Positions 1-7,208 of a stretch of DNA of 64,000 nucleotides are shown here, piece after piece. Source of the DNA: Candidatus Woesearchaeota archaeon (GTDB taxonomy: Archaea; Nanobdellota; Nanobdellia; Woesearchaeales; GW2011-AR4); assembly GCA_016187465.1 (NCBI GenBank), contig JACPJQ010000005.1:99183-163182 (forward strand), given 5' to 3'. Under the pieces are notes generated by a model. The model searched no databases. It was not told the DNA's origin and saw only the letters and a program-made list of their open reading frames with translations. Position 1 is the stretch's first letter, and the number at the start of each line of letters is the position of its first letter. Position numbers and translations under genes: made by a program.

Positions 1-159
1 GTAAAATATTTAGGTATAACTGCAGTCAAATGCAATAACTGCGGCTTTGACGAAAGCTCTGTTTACGAGGTTTATCCTGAGCAGAAGACAAGCCAGAAGG
101 CAAAAGGCAGGTATGCAGTCTATAAAACTGGAGGCCCACAAAGGGCGAGGAGGAAGTAA
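1..159 (+). CDS. C-terminal end of a small zinc-ribbon protein (partial)
   Basis: The reading frame is open from the first base and stops at 157-159, so the gene begins before the window. The visible 52 residues contain a CxxC knuckle (KCNNCGFDE) followed by a basic tail ending GPQRARRK. This looks like half of a small archaeal zinc-ribbon protein, but the other cysteine pair, if present, lies outside. No function can be assigned from the fragment. About 120 bp of AT-rich sequence separates it from the next gene. Confidence 0.6.
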   Translation, partial: VKYLGITAVKCNNCGFDESSVYEVYPEQKTSQKAKGRYAVYKTGGPQRARRK

Positions 160-281
160 TTTGTTTATTTTAAATAATTTTAATAATGCTCTGTGAAAGA
201 AATAAAAAACATTAAAATGAATACAGCATTAAAAATAATATTACAAAACCCAATATTGTAAAACAACAAAAAATCAAAAAG

Positions 282-1070
282 GTGTTTGCATTGAACGTAA
301 AATCGTGGATAAGCAGGCTAACAATTTACCAGTATATGATTGTTTTTCTTATTATTTTGATTTTATCAAGTGCGTTCTTCTATGATTTTGGAATAAGTGC
401 ATTAACTCCTGTGTTAATTGCCATTATTACAACAACACTATTAGATTTGCTCATAGAATATTTTAAAACAAAGCAATTGATTTTCCCGCAAAGCGCCTTG
501 ATTTCAGGATTGTTTATTGGCGGCTTATTGGCACAAGACCTTAAATGGCACATTTATGTTATAGCTGGAATAATTGCAATTCTGTCAAAGCATCTGATAA
601 AATTCCAGCAAAGGCATATATTCAATCCCGCAAATCTTGGGATACTTCTTGTTTCATTTGCTTTCCACGTTTCTCATTCATGGTGGGTTTCCTCGCCATT
701 AATTCTGGTTCTGATATTTGGAATTTTTGTTATATGGAGATTAAGAAGAATTGACTTGGCATTAAGCTTTTTAGCTATTTATTTTTTAATTAGTTCTATT
801 TTTGAAGTTTATAATGGGAATGGTTTTAGTGGGATTTATTTGAATTTGATAAACAGCGGGGTAGTCTACTTTTTCTCCATGTTCATGCTGATCGAGCCAA
901 AAACAAACCCGGCAAAAAACAGGATTGCTTATGGAGTTTTAGTTGCAATTATGCTCGTTGCGCTGCATTTCTACATTCCAATGCATGATTTGCCTTTGGC
1001 ATTGGCGATAGGAAATATTTTGGTTCCTTTCTTGAACAAGTTTGAGCTTAAGAAAAAAGAAGCAGTATAA
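282..1070 (+). CDS. RnfD/NqrB-family membrane protein
   Basis: A 262-residue integral membrane protein with about eight hydrophobic segments. It resembles the NQR2/RnfD/RnfE family, membrane subunits of ion-translocating NADH:quinone or ferredoxin:NAD oxidoreductases that carry covalent FMN and often riboflavin. Family-like blocks are FPQSALISGLFIGGLL (about 68-82), RHIFNPANLGILL (about 111-123) and a late LIEPKTNPAKNR (about 200-212). No other Rnf/Nqr subunit is present, so a complete complex cannot be claimed. It may be a stand-alone relative, as seen in several archaeal genomes. The start is ambiguous: GTG at 282, or TTG at 291, which has AAAGGTG a few bases upstream and gives a more usual N-terminus. 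The gene stands alone, convergent with dfrA. Confidence 0.7.
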   Translation: MFALNVKSWISRLTIYQYMIVFLIILILSSAFFYDFGISALTPVLIAIITTTLLDLLIEYFKTKQLIFPQSALISGLFIGGLLAQDLKWHIYVIAGIIAILSKHLIKFQQRHIFNPANLGILLVSFAFHVSHSWWVSSPLILVLIFGIFVIWRLRRIDLALSFLAIYFLISSIFEVYNGNGFSGIYLNLINSGVVYFFSMFMLIEPKTNPAKNRIAYGVLVAIMLVALHFYIPMHDLPLALAIGNILVPFLNKFELKKKEAV

Positions 1071-1080
1071 ACAAGGCAAG

Positions 1081-1569
1081 TTAATTTTTTCTTTCCAAAA
1101 CCACGATTGTATAGCTGTATTCGTTTTCCTTGTCTTTATCAACAAATTTTTCCTTTATCTTGACCCATTCACCTTCATCAAATTCAGGGAAGTATGTGTC
1201 TCCGTTGAATGAGCCGTGGACCTTGGTGATGTAAAGCCTGTCTGCTATCGGCAAAAACAGCTTATAGATTTCAGCTCCGCCTATGACCATTATCTCATTG
1301 CTGCCTTTCGCCGCTTTTACCGCATCTTCTTTGCTGTTTACAACAATGCAGTTATCTGCCTTGTAATTTTTATCTCTTGTTGCTATTATGTTCAATCTTT
1401 CCGGCATCGGCCTTCCTATGGACTCGTAAGTTCTCCTGCCCATTATCACCGGCTTGCCTTTTGTTGTTTCCCTGAAATACTTCAATTCAGAGGGCAGATT
1501 CCACGGCAGCTTGTTTTTATATCCAATAACCCTGTTCTCGTCCATTGCAACTATTAATGAGATTATCAT
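1081..1569 (-). CDS. folA: dihydrofolate reductase
   Basis: A 162-residue, full-length DHFR reducing dihydrofolate to tetrahydrofolate with NADPH. Characteristic blocks are the N-terminal SLIVAMDENRVIGYKNKLPW with substrate-loop tryptophan, then ELKYFRETTKGKPVIMGRRT with the NADPH-binding GR(R/K)T, then EIMVIGGAEIYKLFLP. It lies directly downstream of thyA on the same strand, with 126 bp between them. This fits its job of regenerating the tetrahydrofolate that ThyA oxidises. A conserved block shared with two pyrimidine genes lies in that gap (1621-1670). The 3' end faces the RnfD-like gene with only 10 bp between stops. Confidence 0.95.
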   Translation of the reverse strand: MIISLIVAMDENRVIGYKNKLPWNLPSELKYFRETTKGKPVIMGRRTYESIGRPMPERLNIIATRDKNYKADNCIVVNSKEDAVKAAKGSNEIMVIGGAEIYKLFLPIADRLYITKVHGSFNGDTYFPEFDEGEWVKIKEKFVDKDKENEYSYTIVVLERKN

Positions 1570-1620
1570 TTTTGTTTGAGTCTATTCCTCTATCATTTTT
1601 TAGTTAAAGTAATCCTTTAG

Positions 1621-1670
1621 TTAATGTTTCTTTTACTGCTTGCCGTGACAATAGGGCACTTTCAATAAAT
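1621..1670 (-). repeat. conserved block upstream of dfrA (copy a of three)
   Basis: On the plus strand this reads TTAATGTTTC, then GCTTGCCGTGACAATAGGGC, then ACTTTCAATAA. Closely similar blocks lie at 36426-36472 (upstream of pyrF) and 41250-41300 (upstream of pyrK), all in the same orientation relative to the downstream gene. Copies a and c could pair TGCC with GGCA, but copy b does not keep this, so primary sequence seems more conserved than structure. It may be a regulatory site for nucleotide genes or an intergenic repeat. Confidence 0.6.
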
Positions 1671-1695
1671 TATAGTCTTTAAAAAATCAAAAAAC

Positions 1696-2550
1696 TTAGA
1701 CAGCCATCTCAGCCTTTATCGGGGGATGAAACTGGTAATTCTCGAGCTTTATGTCCTCCATTTTGAAATCATCTATGTTTTTTATTTCTGGATTGAGCCG
1801 TAACGACGGCAATGGCAGAGGGTTCCTTTTTAATTGTTCCTTCACCTGCTCAAAATGATTGTGATAGATGTGCGCATCGCCAAGGGTATGGACAAATTCT
1901 CCCGGTTTTAAGCCAGTCGCTTGGGCCACCATATGAAGAAACAATGAGTAAGAAGCTATGTTGAACGGCACCCCCAAAAACATGTCGCAAGACCTTTGGT
2001 ACATCTGCAATGAAAGCTTTTTGTCTGCGACAAAGAACTGGAAAAATGCATGGCAAGGCGGCAGCGCCATCTGCTCAAGCTCGCCGGGATTCCATGCTGT
2101 CACTATGATTCTCCTGCTGGTTGGATTTTCTTTTATCAGCTTGATTGCATTCGCCAGCTGGTCTATTTCCTTTCCGTCAGGCGATTTCCATTTTCTCCAC
2201 TGCACGCCGTAAACTCTTCCCAAATCTCCATGAAATTTAGCCTTTGGCTTCCAATAATCAGCATCTGCATTCGCTGTCCAGATTGTGCTTTTGCTTTTGT
2301 CTCTTGTTCCGTGTAAAATTTCCGCAAGCCTTCTTTCATCGTTTGAGCCTTCAATAAACCATAAAAGCTCGCTTGCAACGCTTTTCCAGGGAAGTTTTTT
2401 TGTAGTGAGTGCCGGAAAACCATCTTCCATGCTGAAGCGCATCTGCACTCCAAACACAGCTCTTGTCCCTACCCCTGTCCTGTCCTTCCTGTCTTCCCCG
2501 TTTTCAAGAATATGCCTCAAAGCGTCAAGATACTGCTTCATTTCATTCAA
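1696..2550 (-). CDS. thyA: thymidylate synthase (folate-dependent, ThyA type)
   Basis: A 284-residue protein of normal ThyA length that makes dTMP from dUMP and 5,10-methylene-tetrahydrofolate. The nucleophile lies in [12 protein letters not shown] (Cys166). The phosphate-binding arginine pair is in TSRRIIV (about 146-147), and [17 protein letters not shown] is the conserved dUMP-binding segment. The C-terminus ends [10 protein letters not shown] as in the family. It starts with ATG and is followed by dfrA, forming a dTMP module. The divergent cupin gene shares its upstream region. Confidence 0.97.
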   Translation of the reverse strand: MNEMKQYLDALRHILENGEDRKDRTGVGTRAVFGVQMRFSMEDGFPALTTKKLPWKSVASELLWFIEGSNDERRLAEILHGTRDKSKSTIWTANADADYWKPKAKFHGDLGRVYGVQWRKWKSPDGKEIDQLANAIKLIKENPTSRRIIVTAWNPGELEQMALPPCHAFFQFFVADKKLSLQMYQRSCDMFLGVPFNIASYSLFLHMVAQATGLKPGEFVHTLGDAHIYHNHFEQVKEQLKRNPLPLPSLRLNPEIKNIDDFKMEDIKLENYQFHPPIKAEMAV

Positions 2551-2654
2551 AGATAATTTTTCTTGATTTTAATATGTTTTGTTTTTTATTTGGAAGTGTA
2601 TATCAGTTTTTAATTTTGTTGTTATGTCCAGTAGTAAAATTTCTTAACCACTAC

Positions 2655-2672
2655 CAAAAAGTATTTATATAA
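2655..2672 (+). promoter_or_regulatory. archaeal TATA box for the cupin gene
   Basis: AAAAAGTATTTATATAACTG contains a good TATA element (TTTATATA, about 2663-2670) roughly 26-33 bases ahead of the ATG at 2696. The transcript would therefore be leaderless or nearly so, in line with the lack of a Shine-Dalgarno sequence before that ATG. Confidence 0.5.
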
Positions 2673-2695
2673 CTGCTTTAATTAGATTAAGCAAT

Positions 2696-3157
2696 ATGAA
2701 AAAAAAGACAATGCGGGCAATATTTGTACTCATGTTTATTGCCGGCATCGTAGTTGGCTATCTTCTGCCTGGAGATATTAAAACTGTAACTAAAAAGCCC
2801 TTAAAGGCAGGGGTTTTTGATATTCCAAAAAGGCTGGGGCAGCTGGACCTTGAAACTTCTTATTTCAAATATACAGTTGTTGCTGGGACTGAAACCGGAA
2901 GCATTGAATTGATAAGGCTGGAAGATAAGATTCCAATGCACATGCATCCAAAAGAAAATCATTTTGTTTATGTCTATAAAGGAAGGGCAAAGGGAACTGT
3001 GGGGAATGTAAATGCTGAAGTCGGCCCTGGGCAGATGGTGGCTATTCCAGCAGGAGTGCCGCACAGATTTGAAAGGATTGGAGATACTCCAGTGGAAATA
3101 ATCCTTTTTTCAACTCCCCCATTCACGCCAGACGATACAGTATGGCTTGAGAAGTAA
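2696..3157 (+). CDS. membrane-anchored cupin-domain protein
   Basis: A 153-residue protein with a basic N-terminus and one hydrophobic segment (about 7-25), a signal anchor or signal peptide. A single cupin barrel follows. The metal-binding motif 1 is visible as PMHMHPKENHFVYVYKGRAKG and motif 2 as GPGQMVAIPAGVPHRFER. The histidines and glutamate needed to bind a metal are present, so an extracytoplasmic metal-binding cupin is likely. Substrate and reaction are unknown. A TATA box precedes it and a small membrane protein follows 9 bp downstream, suggesting co-transcription. Confidence 0.8.
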   Translation: MKKKTMRAIFVLMFIAGIVVGYLLPGDIKTVTKKPLKAGVFDIPKRLGQLDLETSYFKYTVVAGTETGSIELIRLEDKIPMHMHPKENHFVYVYKGRAKGTVGNVNAEVGPGQMVAIPAGVPHRFERIGDTPVEIILFSTPPFTPDDTVWLEK

Positions 3158-3166
3158 GGATTCTTT

Positions 3167-3592
3167 TTGAAAAGATTAATAAACATATTACGATATTTGA
3201 ATTCTATGAAAAGATCCTGGCTTAAGGAGACTGCAAGAGACTTATTTGCATTCGGCAGCACTCCCTTCTATTTTCTTGTTATTATAAGGGCGATAATCGG
3301 AAAATATGACGTTTTTGTGTATCAAATGGCAATAGGCGCTATTGCTGTTTTTATCCTTTATTTTCTGATTAAAGATTCGAGCATGCATGCTGCAAGATCG
3401 CTTGTTATTGTTGTTTTTACCAGCTTATTTTACAAAGCTGTGCCCTATGCAATTTTTGCAGCTTTAATATGGATTTTATTGCTGATTTCGGTTTATTATA
3501 TAAAACGGAAGATTGGCTATGTTATCAGAGGGCTTATTATCGGGGCAGTCAGCTCTGTAGCTGGCTACTATGGAACATTATACTTATTATAG
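3167..3592 (+). CDS. small integral membrane protein, function unknown
   Basis: 141 residues with four hydrophobic segments (about 27-47, 52-68, 77-95, 96-112) and a last short one at the C-terminus. I do not recognise the family. The TTG at 3167 is preceded by TAAGGA at a suitable distance. An ATG at 3206 would give a 128-residue product without a clear ribosome binding site. It follows the cupin gene by 9 bp and probably shares its transcript. A structured hairpin array begins 2 bp after the stop. Confidence 0.6.
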   Translation: MKRLINILRYLNSMKRSWLKETARDLFAFGSTPFYFLVIIRAIIGKYDVFVYQMAIGAIAVFILYFLIKDSSMHAARSLVIVVFTSLFYKAVPYAIFAALIWILLLISVYYIKRKIGYVIRGLIIGAVSSVAGYYGTLYLL

Positions 3593-3593
3593 T

Positions 3594-3680
3594 AAAAGGC
3601 ACAAAAATTTGAGCAATAAATATGCCTTTTACTTATTACGAACGGGCAACAATTGCTCAATAGATTTTGTCCGTGAGTAT
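3594..3680 (+). repeat. hairpin array R1 with conserved core
   Basis: Hairpin 3594-3630 (arms AAAAGGCA and TGCCTTTT) is followed by the conserved core TATTACGAACGGGCAAC, whose arms ACGGGCAA (3642-3649) and TTGTCCGT (3667-3674) pair with one G-U, then CCGTGAGTATA. The same core occurs at 45430-45475 and, reversed, at 30875-30920. Arms vary in a compensating way (G-C, A-U, G-U). The array starts just after a stop codon and is oriented with that gene. Confidence 0.65.
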
Positions 3681-3742
3681 ATAAGCAAAATCTTTAAATA
3701 AATGATATATAATGGCGAAGTAAATAATTAATAAATTAATCC

Positions 3743-3795
3743 GCCGGTATATCAGGAGGACACAAAGTATTTTTAATCAATTATTTGTGTCCGGC
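3743..3795 (+). repeat. long intergenic hairpin
   Basis: GGACACAAA (3758-3766) pairs perfectly with TTTGTGTCC (3784-3792) around a 17-nt AT-rich loop. GCC at 3743-3745 and GGC at 3793-3795 can close an outer stem. It lies between array R1 and the thioredoxin-like gene, 28 bp before its start, so it could act as a terminator, a leader structure or a further member of the hairpin arrays. Confidence 0.5.
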
Positions 3796-3822
3796 ATTAT
3801 AATCAATAAAATCTGATTTAAA

Positions 3823-4107
3823 ATGGGCGAACGCTTAATCATGTTTACAGGCACTGAATGCGTACACTGCAAGGAGATGCATCCATTAGTCGAGCAGCTG
3901 GAAAAAGAGACTGGAATAAAAGTCGAGCACATGGAAGTATGGCATGATGCTGAAAATGCGGCTTTTCTTGAAAGCATAGACAGGAACCCTGACGGCTCTG
4001 TTTTCTGCGGCGGAATCCCGCTATTTTACAACGAGAAAACCGGCAAAAAGCTCTGCGGCAACCAAAAGTACGAGAAATTGAAGGCTTGGGCTTGGGGTCA
4101 GATATAA
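3823..4107 (+). CDS. thioredoxin-like protein with CVHC motif
   Basis: 94 residues with a thioredoxin-type redox motif, CVHC at residues 13-16 in MFTGTECVHCKEMHPL. The cis-proline region is GGIPLFYNEKTGKKLCG. There is no signal peptide, so it should act in the cytoplasm as a thiol oxidoreductase or redox sensor. Two further cysteines (FCGG near 65 and LCG near 81) are unusual for plain thioredoxins. The partner is unknown. It precedes lipA by about 50 bp on the same strand. Confidence 0.7.
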   Translation: MGERLIMFTGTECVHCKEMHPLVEQLEKETGIKVEHMEVWHDAENAAFLESIDRNPDGSVFCGGIPLFYNEKTGKKLCGNQKYEKLKAWAWGQI

Positions 4108-4155
4108 TCTTATATTTTTTGTTTAAAATTTAATGACAAAAAATTATATTGCGTT

Positions 4156-5079
4156 ATGCCGGATAAAAAACAAATATTGAAAAAAAACATCATGGAACAG
4201 CAACTGCAAAAACCACAATGGCTGAAAATTAAATTAACAACAAATGAAGAATTCTCCAACATAAAATCCGCTTTAAAAAAACATAGCCTTCATACAGTCT
4301 GCGAGTCTGCGCATTGCCCGAATATTTCTGAGTGCTGGAATGGCGGAACTGCCACCTTTATGCTCATGGGGGACACTTGCACAAGAGGCTGCAAGTTTTG
4401 TGCCGTTAAGACAGGCAATCCGATGAAGCAGTTGGATTTGGATGAGCCAAAAAAACTAGCCAAGGCACTTGCAGAATTAAAATTGTTTGATTATGCTGTT
4501 TTGACTTCGGTTAATAGGGATGATTTAAGTGACGGAGGAGCTTCTCATTTTGCAGAGTGCATAATGGAAATCAAGAAAGCTTATCCTGAAATCATTGTTG
4601 AAGTCTTAATTCCGGATTTCAAAGGCGACATTGAAGCTTTGAAAAAGATAGCTGATGCAAAGCCCGAGGTTATAGCGCATAATATAGAAACAGTTGAAAG
4701 GCTGCAAAGAAAAGTCAGGGATGCAAGAGCCAATTATAAACAATCATTAAGCGTTCTTGACAACGTTAAAAAATTAAATCCAAGGATATATACAAAATCA
4801 TCGGTTATGGTTGGTTTAGGCGAAACAGACGAAGAAATAGTACAATCAATGAAAGACTTAAGGGCAATTGATGTCAATATTTTAACAATTGGGCAGTATT
4901 TAAGGCCGACAGACGGGCATATTGCAGTAAGCGAATATGTTCCACTTCAAAAGTTCGAATATTTTAAAGAGAAAGCACTGGAATTTGGATTCTTGTTCTG
5001 CGCTTCTGGACCATTTGTGAGGAGTTCTTATAAGGCAGGGGAATTGTTTGTGAGGGGTATGATAAAGAGGGATAAATAA
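4156..5079 (+). CDS. lipA: lipoyl synthase (radical SAM)
   Basis: A 307-residue LipA, which inserts two sulfurs into octanoyl chains on lipoyl domains. Both iron-sulfur motifs are present: the auxiliary cluster cysteines C49, C54 and C60 (CESAHCPNISEC) and the radical-SAM CX3CX2C at C75, C79 and C82 (CTRGCKFC). The substrate and SAM regions include NIETVERLQRKVRDARANY and MVGLGETDEEI. The expected C-terminal serine region is FVRSSYKAGE. Its likely client is the E2 protein encoded at 8587-9864. The PIN gene starts 1 bp after its stop, so the two are co-transcribed. Confidence 0.95.
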   Translation: MPDKKQILKKNIMEQQLQKPQWLKIKLTTNEEFSNIKSALKKHSLHTVCESAHCPNISECWNGGTATFMLMGDTCTRGCKFCAVKTGNPMKQLDLDEPKKLAKALAELKLFDYAVLTSVNRDDLSDGGASHFAECIMEIKKAYPEIIVEVLIPDFKGDIEALKKIADAKPEVIAHNIETVERLQRKVRDARANYKQSLSVLDNVKKLNPRIYTKSSVMVGLGETDEEIVQSMKDLRAIDVNILTIGQYLRPTDGHIAVSEYVPLQKFEYFKEKALEFGFLFCASGPFVRSSYKAGELFVRGMIKRDK

Positions 5080-5080
5080 T

Positions 5081-5530
5081 ATGAAGCTTTGCCTTGAATC
5101 ATCGGTTTTTAATTTTGTGTTTGCAGAAGATGCTCCAGAAAAACAAAAAATTACTAAAATATTTTTTGGTGGCAAAGTGTCTGATTTTGATTTGTTTATA
5201 TCAGATTTAGTGATTAATGAATTAGAAAAAACAAAAGAGCCAAAAAGGAGTGCACTTTTAGAACTAATCACTAACCATCCATTCAGAACTCTCGCAACCA
5301 ATGAAGAAGCCTCAAAATTAGCTAGAATTTATGTAAGCGAAGGAATAATCCCAGAAAAGTTTTTAAATGACGCTTTGCACATAGCTATTGCAAGTGTTAA
5401 CGGAATCGATACTATTGTAAGCTGGAATCTTGAGCATATTGTCAAAGTGAAAACTATGATTGGCGTAAACAAAATAAATTTAAATAGAGGCTACAAACAA
5501 ATATTCATAGTAACGCCAGAGGAAATATGA
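5081..5530 (+). CDS. PIN-domain ribonuclease (VapC-like toxin)
   Basis: 149 residues with a PIN-like fold. An acidic residue lies near the N-terminus (LCLESSVFNF, where the usual Asp is Glu), followed by ISDLVINELEK, then FLNDALHIAIASVNGID with its conserved Asp, and a late WNLEH. PIN proteins are usually Mg-dependent ribonucleases acting as toxins. The gene overlaps the next small ORF through ATGA, giving a toxin-first arrangement. Function as a toxin is inferred from family and context. Confidence 0.75.
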   Translation: MKLCLESSVFNFVFAEDAPEKQKITKIFFGGKVSDFDLFISDLVINELEKTKEPKRSALLELITNHPFRTLATNEEASKLARIYVSEGIIPEKFLNDALHIAIASVNGIDTIVSWNLEHIVKVKTMIGVNKINLNRGYKQIFIVTPEEI

Positions 5531-5694
5531 CAAAAGAGCCTAAAGCAATGAAGGAACTGCACAGAATAAGAGAAAAGATGTCAAAAATGTCAGATAAAGA
5601 GCTATTAAAAGAATTAGAAGAGACTAGAAAGAAATATAAAGAAATTATTTCTGCAAGTGAATTAAAAGCGAAAAAAATTGTGATTAAAGTTTAA
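5527..5694 (+). CDS. small charged protein, putative antitoxin of the PIN gene
   Basis: A 55-residue ORF beginning MTKEPKAMKELHRIREKM and ending in KKIVIKV. It is helical, highly charged and probably coiled-coil. Its start overlaps the PIN stop by four bases (ATGA), implying coupled translation. Genes of this size joined to PIN genes are commonly their antitoxins, though here it lies downstream instead of upstream. No DNA-binding motif is evident. Confidence 0.6.
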   Translation: MTKEPKAMKELHRIREKMSKMSDKELLKELEETRKKYKEIISASELKAKKIVIKV

Positions 5695-5766
5695 TCCTTT
5701 TGTCAGGAATTCTTACAGGGCTGGGGAAATGTTTATGAAGAGTGTGATGAGAAATGGAAATAATAT

Positions 5767-5934
5767 TTAGTCACTTTCAAATCCACTATGAGGGGCATAT
5801 TTATCTATGATTGATTTTAATTCATCGACTTCTTGAGGATTTCTCCAATCTGTTTCTTCGGCTTTCCTGCATAATTCAAGGATATGCCTAATGTAGAATT
5901 TGTCAAATAGGCATAAATTACATGCAAATTCCAT
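5767..5934 (-). CDS. short hypothetical protein with CxxC
   Basis: A 55-residue ORF beginning MEFACNLCLFDKFYIRHI and ending in HSGFESD, in an otherwise empty gap. It has a single CxxC pair and sensible amino-acid composition. TTTATAAA on its strand lies just upstream (about 5940-5948), near where a promoter for a leaderless message would be. The same AT-rich stretch may serve the divergent pdhA. No family is recognised and the gene is supported only by coding character. Confidence 0.4.
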   Translation of the reverse strand: MEFACNLCLFDKFYIRHILELCRKAEETDWRNPQEVDELKSIIDKYAPHSGFESD

Positions 5935-5982
5935 CAATAAAATTTATAAACACTTTAAAAATCTAAGCTTGAGAGGGGTATC

Positions 5983-7047
5983 ATGCCAAAAAGGGTGCTG
6001 AAAGAATTTAAAGTAGAATATCTGCAGATACTTGATGAAAACGGCAATTGCGATGAAGCGCTAATGCCGAAGCTTTCCAATGATGAAATCAGGAAGATAT
6101 ATGAAATGCTTGTTCTTATAAGAGTGTTTGACCAGAAAGCTTTCAACATGCAGAGGCAGGGCAGGTTGGGAACTTACATCCAGTTCAAAGGCCAGGAGGC
6201 GTGCCAGGTTGGAAGCGCATTTGCCTTGGATGATGATGATTTCATTTTTCCGATGTACAGGAACAGCGGACTGCTTATTGCTAGAAAGCAGCCAATAGTT
6301 CAGGTGCTGCAGTACTGGAATGGTGATGAACGAGGTTCAGTAAGCCCTAAAAATGTCAATAATTTTCCGATTTCAATTCCGGTTGGCACGCAAACAGTCC
6401 ATGCAGCCGGCGCGGCATTTGCCGCAAAGCTTCGGAACACAAAACAAGTCTCTGTTGTTTATTTTGGAGATGGTGCAACATCAAAAGGTGATTTCCACGA
6501 GGCCATGAATTTTGCGGGGGTTTTTAATGCTCCTGCTGTCTTTATCTGTGAAAACAATCAGTATGCCATTTCAGTGCCTCGGAGCAAGCAAACTCATTCA
6601 GATACAATTGCGCAGAAAGCAATAGCTTACGGAATTGAGGGAATCCAAATTGACGGAATGGACATTTTTGCTGTCATAAAGGCAGTCAAGGATGCTGTTG
6701 ACAAGGGAAGGTCCGGCAAAGGGCCTACTTTGATTGAGTGCTACACTTACAGGCTGGCTGACCATTCCACTTCAGATGACGCTTCAAGATACAGGCCAAA
6801 GGAAGAGATTGAGCTTTGGGCTAAAAAAGACCCGATTGACAGGCTTGAGAAGTTCATGCAAAACAAGAAACTGCTTGATGACGCTTACAAGCAAAAAGTT
6901 TTGGTGCAATCCCAGGAGATAATCGAGAAAGCAGTAACGGAATTTGAGAAAATACAGCCTCCTGATCCAAAAGATATCTTCAAATATGTTTTTGCAGAGA
7001 TGACTCAGCAGCAGAAAGAGGAAATGGAAGAATTGTTTGGGAAATAG
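5983..7047 (+). CDS. pdhA: pyruvate dehydrogenase E1 component, alpha subunit
   Basis: A 354-residue thiamine-diphosphate-dependent alpha subunit of a 2-oxoacid dehydrogenase (pyruvate or branched-chain 2-oxoacids). The ThDP/Mg motif runs from GDGATSKGDFHEAMNFA (about 162-178) to ENNQYAIS (about 190-197). The substrate-side YRNSG and the phosphorylation-loop-like TYRLADHSTSDDASRYR are also present. ATG follows GAGAGGGG, a good ribosome site. It forms a heterotetramer with the product of 7209-8183 and feeds the E2 at 8587. Substrate preference cannot be fixed from sequence alone. A 160-bp gap with a structured repeat separates it from pdhB. Confidence 0.92.
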   Translation: MPKRVLKEFKVEYLQILDENGNCDEALMPKLSNDEIRKIYEMLVLIRVFDQKAFNMQRQGRLGTYIQFKGQEACQVGSAFALDDDDFIFPMYRNSGLLIARKQPIVQVLQYWNGDERGSVSPKNVNNFPISIPVGTQTVHAAGAAFAAKLRNTKQVSVVYFGDGATSKGDFHEAMNFAGVFNAPAVFICENNQYAISVPRSKQTHSDTIAQKAIAYGIEGIQIDGMDIFAVIKAVKDAVDKGRSGKGPTLIECYTYRLADHSTSDDASRYRPKEEIELWAKKDPIDRLEKFMQNKKLLDDAYKQKVLVQSQEIIEKAVTEFEKIQPPDPKDIFKYVFAEMTQQQKEEMEELFGK

Positions 7048-7055
7048 GTTTGATG

Positions 7056-7131
7056 AATAGATTGGCGAGGCTAAGTGTGTGTGCCAACAGCGAAGCCGAG
7101 CACAAAATATGCCGAAGGCGGATTTAATTTC
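7056..7131 (+). repeat. two-stem intergenic element E1
   Basis: Contains TTGGCGAGGCT, stem 1 (GGCT 7069-7072 with AGCC 7094-7097), GCCGAGCACAA and stem 2 (GCC-GAA-GGC, 7111-7119), then GGATTTAA. It matches elements at 8279-8357, 43988-44094, 43890-43990 (reverse) and 36611-36715 (reverse), with compensating changes in both stems. It lies between pdhA and pdhB, sense to both. Confidence 0.65.
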
Positions 7132-7152
7132 AATAAAAACAATTCAATAACG

Positions 7153-7178
7153 AAAAATCCAATAACGATTGAACATTA
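7153..7178 (-). repeat. short AT-rich intergenic repeat
   Basis: On the minus strand this reads TTAATGTTCAATCGTTA followed by TTGGATTTTT. A near-identical block is at 58500-58526 and a partial one at 60610-60636. It is upstream of pdhB in the opposite orientation. Its role is unknown. Confidence 0.4.
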
Positions 7179-7208
7179 AAAAAATAAACAAAAAAATAAT
7201 CAAATAAA

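Noticed and set aside
3634..3684. R1 core as an integron attC site
   Set aside because: It is folded and downstream of a gene, but the RYYYAAC and GTTRRRY core boxes are not seen and no integrase is in the window. Kept only as a hypothesis to test.
5700..5766. Continuation of the small antitoxin-like ORF
   Set aside because: The frame stops at 5694; later fragments have stops in all frames.
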